Of a DNA stretch of 64,000 nucleotides, positions 59,522-64,000 are shown piece after piece. The notes below the pieces were generated by a model. It saw nothing but the letters and a program-made list of their open reading frames with translations. It searched no databases and was not told the DNA's origin. The stretch spans positions 62,001 to 126,000 of the forward strand of contig NZ_JAUAMC010000009.1 of the NCBI RefSeq assembly GCF_031010195.1, written 5' to 3'. The position numbers were made by a program, and so were the translations under genes. This DNA comes from Halomonas sp. SpR8. Lineage in GTDB: Bacteria; Pseudomonadota; Gammaproteobacteria; Pseudomonadales; Halomonadaceae. The first letter of the stretch is position 1, and each line of letters begins with the position of its first letter.

Positions 59522-62500
59522 CAGCGTACTCCCTCTGTTTGGCTAGGCTCTTTTTTAGTTGGATCGGGCTGGCGCGGCGCGCTGAGCCGTTCGCGAACAT
59601 TCTCCATACCCAGATATAGGCAGGGCACCAGGATCAGCAGGATAACCGTGGCGAACAGCATGCCAAAACCTAGCGAAATTGCCATGGGGATCATAAAGCG
59701 CGCCTGCCGCGAGGTTTCCAAGATCATCGGTGCCAAGCCGAGAAAGGTCGTCAGCGTGGTCATCATAATTGGCCGTAACCGGCGAGTGGCCGCCGCCACA
59801 ATGGCTTCCCGGGGGGCCATGCCTTCGCTGCGTTTTCGGTTGGCGTAGTCGATCAGCACTAGTGCATCGTTAATCACCACGCCGGAGAGCGCGAGCATCC
59901 CCAGCAGGCTGATAATTGAAAGCCCGAAGCCCATGATCATATGCCCAGCGACGGCGCCGACAATGCCAAAGGGGATGGCAGCCAGCACCAACAGCGGCTG
60001 TAGATAGCTTCTGAAGGGAATAGCGAGCAGGGCATAGAGTGCGGCAATCATTAACCACATTGAGGTTTTTAGCGTGGCCAGGTTGTCGGCGGTGTCCTGC
60101 TGACGACCGCCCATGCTGACTTCCAGCCCTGGCCAAGTGGCTTCCAGATTGGGGAACTCCTCTTCCTGTAGCGTGGCAAGGACTTGATTGATGGCCAGAT
60201 CACTTTCCGAGTCGGCGGTGACAGTAATAATCCGCCGCCCGTTAATGCGTTCAAGGCTGCTGGAGGCTTGGCTGATGGTAATGTCAGCGACCCGCGATAG
60301 CGGCACGCTTAGCCCATCGGGGGTGCGCACCGGCATGCGGTAAAGCTCGTTCAAGCTATCGCGGTTATCGTTGGGCAAACGCACCTCAACGCTGATTTCG
60401 CTGCGCCCTACGTACTGTTCAAGCGCGGTGGCGCCCTGGAGAGGGCCACGCAGGGCTTGGGCTAAGTTATTACCCGTGAGCCCCAAGGCGCGGCCTTCGG
60501 CAGAAAGTCGCATCTCTAACTGCGGTTTGCCGTCCCCAAGGCCGCTGTCGATATCCGTGAGTCCATAGCCGCCCAGCGTTTCCGCTAACCGTTCGGCGGC
60601 GGCTTCAAGTACCTGGGTGTCCGGGTGGGAGAGTCTGAGGCTGAGCGCCGCGCCACTACCAGGGCCGCCGACGTCGGCTTCAAAACGTACCGACTGAGCA
60701 CCAAGCAGATCGCCAGTGAGGTCGCGCCACTCGCGGGCAATCCGCGAGGGTGGCCAAGCTTCCAGGCTCTCGCTGGCAATATCCAACCGTACTTCCAGGC
60801 TTTCGCCGTCCAGGCGGCTGCGTGAACTGCTGAAGTTGAGGGTCTCTTCGCGCTCGCTAAGGGCCTCGGCGGCGTCGAGCAGCTGTTGGCTTAGCTCGCG
60901 GCTAACGCTGATATTGCTGCCAATGGGTAGGGTGACCGTGGCCTGTACCTGATCCGATTCAACCCGTGGCATCAGAGAAAAGCCCAGCCGCCCGCTCATC
61001 GCCCAGGAGAGCGCGATGAGCAGAATGGCGATGCCCAGTGAAATACTCAGCAGGCGTTGGTTAAGGGCGCGCTGCAGAAACGGCTCGAACTGGCGGTAGG
61101 TGAAGTGGTGCAAGCCGCTCTGAAGCCGCTGACGCAGCGCTTCAAGGGGGCGCTGCCACGCCGGTGTTTGGCGGGGTTTACGGCTATGTGCTAGGTGAGC
61201 GGGCAGAATGACCAGGGCTTCCAGCCAGGAGATTAAAAAGACGGTGACAACGACCACCGGCACGGTGGCAAAAATGAGCCCTAAGAAGCCGGGTAAAAAC
61301 AGTAGCGGCAGGAAGGCGACGATATTGGAGAGAATCGCAAAGGTGAGCGGGGTGGCGATTTCGCTGGCACCTTTGACCGCCGCATCGCGCAGCGAATAGC
61401 CCTCTTCACGGTAGCTGTAGATATTCTCGCCAACGATAATGGCGTCATCGACGACGATCCCCAGGGCGATAATAAACGCGAACATCGACATCATATTGAG
61501 CGAGACGCCAATCCAGGGCAGAAACAGCATGGCGCCGAGAAACGCCGTTGGAATGCCCAGGGTGACCCAGAATGCCAGCCGCGCTTCCAAAAATAGCGCC
61601 ATCAGTACCAATACCAGCGCTAGCCCCATCCAGGCATTTTTTAGCAGTAGACTGAGGCGATCTTCGTAAACTTCTGAGCTATCGCGGGAAATATCCAGAC
61701 TGACGCCTTCGGGCAGGTTCGCGCGCAGGCGCTCAAGCTCACCGTTGACCGCTTCCGAGATACTGGTCGGGGTTTGGTCGCCAATCTGGTAAACATCCAC
61801 AGAGAGGCCGGGCTGGCCGTTATAAAACTCCTCGCGGTCGGTTTCGGCAAAGCCATCGCTGACCGCGGCGATATCCCCAAGCCTGATGGGCGTTCCTTGA
61901 GTGCTGGTCAGAATCGGCAGTTCAGCAAAAGCTTCGGCACTGTTGCGGCGCCCTTGGTAGCGAATTAGCCATTCCCCTTCGGCCGTCGTGAGCTGGCCGC
62001 TGGCAAGATCTAATGCCTCTTCGGCAATGCGACTGGCCAGTTCCTGGTGGTCGAGGCCATAGCGCTCAATGGCCTCTTCGTCCAGGTGGACTTGTATCTC
62101 CCGCTCGCGGTTGCCGGATAGCTCCGCACGGGATATGCCGGAGGTGGCTTGGAGTTCGCCGCGCACATTTTCGGCCGCGTCGTGGAGTGCTTCCAGGCCG
62201 ACTGGGCCGTAGACCTGCAGGCTCAACACGCTGCGGGAGCGCCCAGCAAGGGTAAAGCGCGGCGGGTCGGCAGCGCTGGGCAGAGTGGTGATGGCGTTAA
62301 CCGCCTGTTGGATATCCTGATAGGCGCGCATCACATCCACGCCGTCAATCAGCGTGGCGTTGACGCTGGCACTGCCTTCGCTGGCTATAGCGGTCAGCTC
62401 GTCAATGCCTTCTACATCGGCAATCGCGGCTTCCATCGGTAGCAGCAGGCTCTGCTCCACATCTTCCGGTGTGGCACCGGGGTAGCTGATAGTGACTTGA

Positions 62501-62646
62501 ACGATTTCGATGTCGAATTCGGGGAACACCTCTTTTTTAATCGCCAGCGAGGCCATTAGACCGCCGACGATAAACAACACCATCAGTAAGTTGGGGGCTA
62601 CCCCGTGATCCACCATCCAAGCTAATGGGCCGCGTGGCACCTTCAT
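59521..62646 (-). CDS. RND-family efflux pump inner-membrane subunit (AcrB/HAE-like)
   Basis: 1041 residues, the usual size, with 12 transmembrane helices and two large periplasmic loops. N-terminal NLLMVLFIVGGLMASLAIKKEVFPEFDIEIVQVTISYPGATPEDVEQSLLLPME, TM4 proton-relay segment IIALGIVVDDAIIVGENIYSY with paired Asp, and the second repeat LSGVVINDALVLIDYANRKRSEG. The FPEF(D) start fits the broader drug/organic-solvent RND branch rather than the heavy-metal one. It overlaps the adaptor gene upstream (ATGA) and the kinase gene downstream, so the four genes form one operon. No outer-membrane TolC-like gene is present. Confidence 0.92.
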   Translation of the reverse strand: MKVPRGPLAWMVDHGVAPNLLMVLFIVGGLMASLAIKKEVFPEFDIEIVQVTISYPGATPEDVEQSLLLPMEAAIADVEGIDELTAIASEGSASVNATLIDGVDVMRAYQDIQQAVNAITTLPSAADPPRFTLAGRSRSVLSLQVYGPVGLEALHDAAENVRGELQATSGISRAELSGNREREIQVHLDEEAIERYGLDHQELASRIAEEALDLASGQLTTAEGEWLIRYQGRRNSAEAFAELPILTSTQGTPIRLGDIAAVSDGFAETDREEFYNGQPGLSVDVYQIGDQTPTSISEAVNGELERLRANLPEGVSLDISRDSSEVYEDRLSLLLKNAWMGLALVLVLMALFLEARLAFWVTLGIPTAFLGAMLFLPWIGVSLNMMSMFAFIIALGIVVDDAIIVGENIYSYREEGYSLRDAAVKGASEIATPLTFAILSNIVAFLPLLFLPGFLGLIFATVPVVVVTVFLISWLEALVILPAHLAHSRKPRQTPAWQRPLEALRQRLQSGLHHFTYRQFEPFLQRALNQRLLSISLGIAILLIALSWAMSGRLGFSLMPRVESDQVQATVTLPIGSNISVSRELSQQLLDAAEALSEREETLNFSSSRSRLDGESLEVRLDIASESLEAWPPSRIAREWRDLTGDLLGAQSVRFEADVGGPGSGAALSLRLSHPDTQVLEAAAERLAETLGGYGLTDIDSGLGDGKPQLEMRLSAEGRALGLTGNNLAQALRGPLQGATALEQYVGRSEISVEVRLPNDNRDSLNELYRMPVRTPDGLSVPLSRVADITISQASSSLERINGRRIITVTADSESDLAINQVLATLQEEEFPNLEATWPGLEVSMGGRQQDTADNLATLKTSMWLMIAALYALLAIPFRSYLQPLLVLAAIPFGIVGAVAGHMIMGFGLSIISLLGMLALSGVVINDALVLIDYANRKRSEGMAPREAIVAAATRRLRPIMMTTLTTFLGLAPMILETSRQARFMIPMAISLGFGMLFATVILLILVPCLYLGMENVRERLSAPRQPDPTKKEPSQTEGVR

Positions 62647-63857
62647 GATTCGTCTCCCGGTCCATCTCCCGCTTGAGCCGGGGTGTCGTTGGGGCGGCGG
62701 ATGCGCACTAGCTGGCCTTCTCTGGGCTGGGCCAAACCTGCGGTGACGACCTGCTGGCCGTCTTCCAAACCGCTACGAATCAAAGCATCATCTTCACCGC
62801 GGAAAGCCAGGGTGACCGGTGTTCGGCGCAGGCGATTTTCCTCATCTACTCGCCACGCCACGTCGCCTGGGCGCAGAGCCGCAGACGGCAGTGAAATAAG
62901 CTGCTCCTGAACAGCCGGTTGAAACGAGGCGCGCAGAACATCGCCCAATCGCAAGGCTGGGCCGTCGGTCTCCAGAGCGAGCGGGTCGTTAACGGCGATC
63001 AACAGTTGCGCCTGTAGGCCATTCTCTTCCAGACTGGGTAGCATCGATACCAACGTACCTTGGCGCGTGGCGTCTTCGGGCCAACCGCGGCTGGTTAACG
63101 TCACGCGACTGCCCGGTTCCAGCCACTCAGTCCACTCTGCAGGCAGCGAAGCGCGCACCCAAAATTGCTCCACGCCCACCAGGTGCAGTACCTCTGTCCC
63201 TTGGCTGAGCAGGCTGCCGGCGCCTATCAAGCGTTCTTGCACCATGGCTCGCCAGGGCGCGGTGAGAGTGGCGCGCTGCACATTGAGCGCAGCCTGGTCG
63301 CGTGCCACTCGCGCTTGGGTGACCTGAGACTGAGCTTGGCGCAACTGCGGTTCGCGCAGTACCAGCGCCCGCCGCTCTGCCGAGAGCTGGCGACCAAAGG
63401 ATTCGTACTCGCTGCGCGCCCGCTGCTGCTCTGCCTGCTCTAGTGCTAGCTGGGCCTGGGCATTGGCTAGCTGCGCCTCGGCATCTTCCAGGGCTAGCTG
63501 TAAATCGGCTTGGTCAATATAGGCCACAGGGGCTTGCTGCTCGACTACCTGGCCGGGCACAACGCCGTCGGCAAAACGCTCCAATTGTCCCGCTACGCGG
63601 CTGGCCAGCATCGTTTCCTGCTCTGCCTCAACGCGGCCAAAACCGTATAGGTTCGGCGCCTGAGCACTAGCGCTCACTGTGACAACATCGACCACACTAG
63701 GCAGAGGCTCCGGCGGTGGGGTACGCTCTATGCGCGGCGGTTGGGTAATAATCCACCAGGCCAGCGCCAATGTGGCAACAAAAATCAATAATGCGACCAC
63801 GGCACCTAAACGAATGCGGCCATATTGATGCGTAACGTCATAGCGAGAAAGAATCAT
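62643..63857 (-). CDS. RND efflux periplasmic adaptor (membrane fusion protein)
   Basis: 404 residues. An N-terminal signal anchor (VVALLIFVATLALAWWII, about 20-37) without a lipobox, then the biotinyl-lipoyl-like half RVEAEQETMLASRVAGQLERFADGVVPGQVV, a helical hairpin rich in Gln/Ala/Glu (about 112-195), the second lipoyl half and beta-barrel. Such adaptors link the RND pump to an outer-membrane channel. It is the first gene of the operon, and its stop overlaps the pump start by four bases. No convincing ribosome site is visible before the ATG at 63857. Confidence 0.9.
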   Translation of the reverse strand: MILSRYDVTHQYGRIRLGAVVALLIFVATLALAWWIITQPPRIERTPPPEPLPSVVDVVTVSASAQAPNLYGFGRVEAEQETMLASRVAGQLERFADGVVPGQVVEQQAPVAYIDQADLQLALEDAEAQLANAQAQLALEQAEQQRARSEYESFGRQLSAERRALVLREPQLRQAQSQVTQARVARDQAALNVQRATLTAPWRAMVQERLIGAGSLLSQGTEVLHLVGVEQFWVRASLPAEWTEWLEPGSRVTLTSRGWPEDATRQGTLVSMLPSLEENGLQAQLLIAVNDPLALETDGPALRLGDVLRASFQPAVQEQLISLPSAALRPGDVAWRVDEENRLRRTPVTLAFRGEDDALIRSGLEDGQQVVTAGLAQPREGQLVRIRRPNDTPAQAGDGPGDES

Positions 63858-63906
63858 TACCGCGCGTCATCCATTGGGAGCGAAAATTCCAGAAAAATAA
63901 GCGTAT

Positions 63907-63918
63907 GATGCTAGCATC
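63907..63918. promoter_or_regulatory. Palindrome upstream of the RND operon
   Basis: GATGCTAGCATC, a perfect 12 bp palindrome 50 bases before the adaptor start, within the 143-base leader that ends at the window edge. It could be an operator of the BaeR-like regulator or of a TetR-type protein encoded outside; there is no direct evidence. The rest of the leader shows nothing else I can name. Confidence 0.35.
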
Positions 63919-64000
63919 GCGCATCGTTAAGCAGCCATTAGTCAAACAATGTGCAAATAACATGCAACTGCCACTTAGCTTGGTATCCGCTGGTTTGGTT

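Noticed and set aside
1..64000. tRNA, rRNA, insertion sequences, prophage, CRISPR or origin-type repeats
   Set aside because: I looked for tRNA-like cloverleaf ends, transposase motifs, regular spaced repeats and DnaA-box clusters and found none I could support.

Overview
The window looks like about 64 kb of chromosome from a moderately GC-rich, probably halophilic gammaproteobacterium. A Halomonadaceae-type genome (Halomonas or a relative) is the best guess. The pointers are the dense set of solute-binding-protein-dependent transporters (polar amino acid ABC, DctPQM TRAP, TAXI-type TRAP with a fused permease and a TeaD-like UspA protein, TctCBA), a long BCCT betaine/choline carrier with a BetI-like operator, and proteins rich in Asp and Glu. 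This assignment is inference; no rRNA, tRNA or other taxonomic marker is present. I saw no insertion sequence, integrase, phage gene or CRISPR array.

Layout. (1) 0.04-13 kb: a small ADP-ribosyltransferase-like protein, then a purine/allantoin catabolic region. This has two NCS1 permeases, a hydantoin/allantoin racemase-type protein, PuuE allantoinase, an RpiR-type regulator, a four-gene polar amino acid ABC transporter, a YfcC-type carrier, and AllE and AllA. The palindrome TTGTATACAA recurs before the racemase, puuE and allE, and a second motif (TGAAACGAAAGTT) lies before the ABC operon and in the yfcC/allE divergent region. (2) 13.2-19.7 kb: pyruvate kinase overlapping modA, then modB, modC and a Tat-exported DUF192 protein. 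The gap from the modA stop to the modB start is a 9 x 14 bp array of TAATG-linked four-codon minicistrons, the most unusual structure here. An orphan parA follows, flanked by a diverged partial copy of the DUF192 gene end, then an EamA exporter. (3) 20-34.4 kb: a sugar-oxidation locus. It has two exported TIM-barrel isomerase/epimerases, a GMC oxidoreductase with its Tat-carrying small subunit, an outer-membrane porin, an exported DUF1080 protein, an NupG-like MFS carrier, a cytoplasmic TIM-barrel epimerase, a Gfo/Idh/MocA dehydrogenase, a LacI regulator with two matching operators, and a DctPQM TRAP system. Together these suggest periplasmic oxidation of glycosides to 3-keto sugars, cleavage there and uptake. 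(4) 34.8-38.9 kb: a TAXI TRAP transporter with fused membrane subunits and a UspA protein. (5) 39.3-47.9 kb: a DUF2189 membrane protein, then a tightly overlapping signalling operon (cysteine-free molybdopterin-fold periplasmic protein, hybrid kinase with Hpt, FIST/NosP-like sensor, NahK-like hybrid kinase), a convergent LuxR-type response regulator and an ExaC-like aldehyde dehydrogenase. (6) 48-51.8 kb: BCCT carrier, a Spy/CpxP-like acidic and His-rich periplasmic protein, and a lipoprotein esterase. (7) 52-57.3 kb: TctCBA tricarboxylate transporter with a convergent TctE/TctD pair; between them is a G(11) tract that frame-shifts a possible small membrane protein. (8) 57.3-63.9 kb: a four-gene leftward RND efflux operon with its own OmpR-type two-component system.

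Two themes recur. Imperfect short tandem repeats (12-22 bp units) lie just upstream of five genes or operons. Strong intercistronic hairpins sit exactly between the solute-binding-protein gene and the permease genes in all three secondary-transporter operons, which fits a need for more binding protein than permease.
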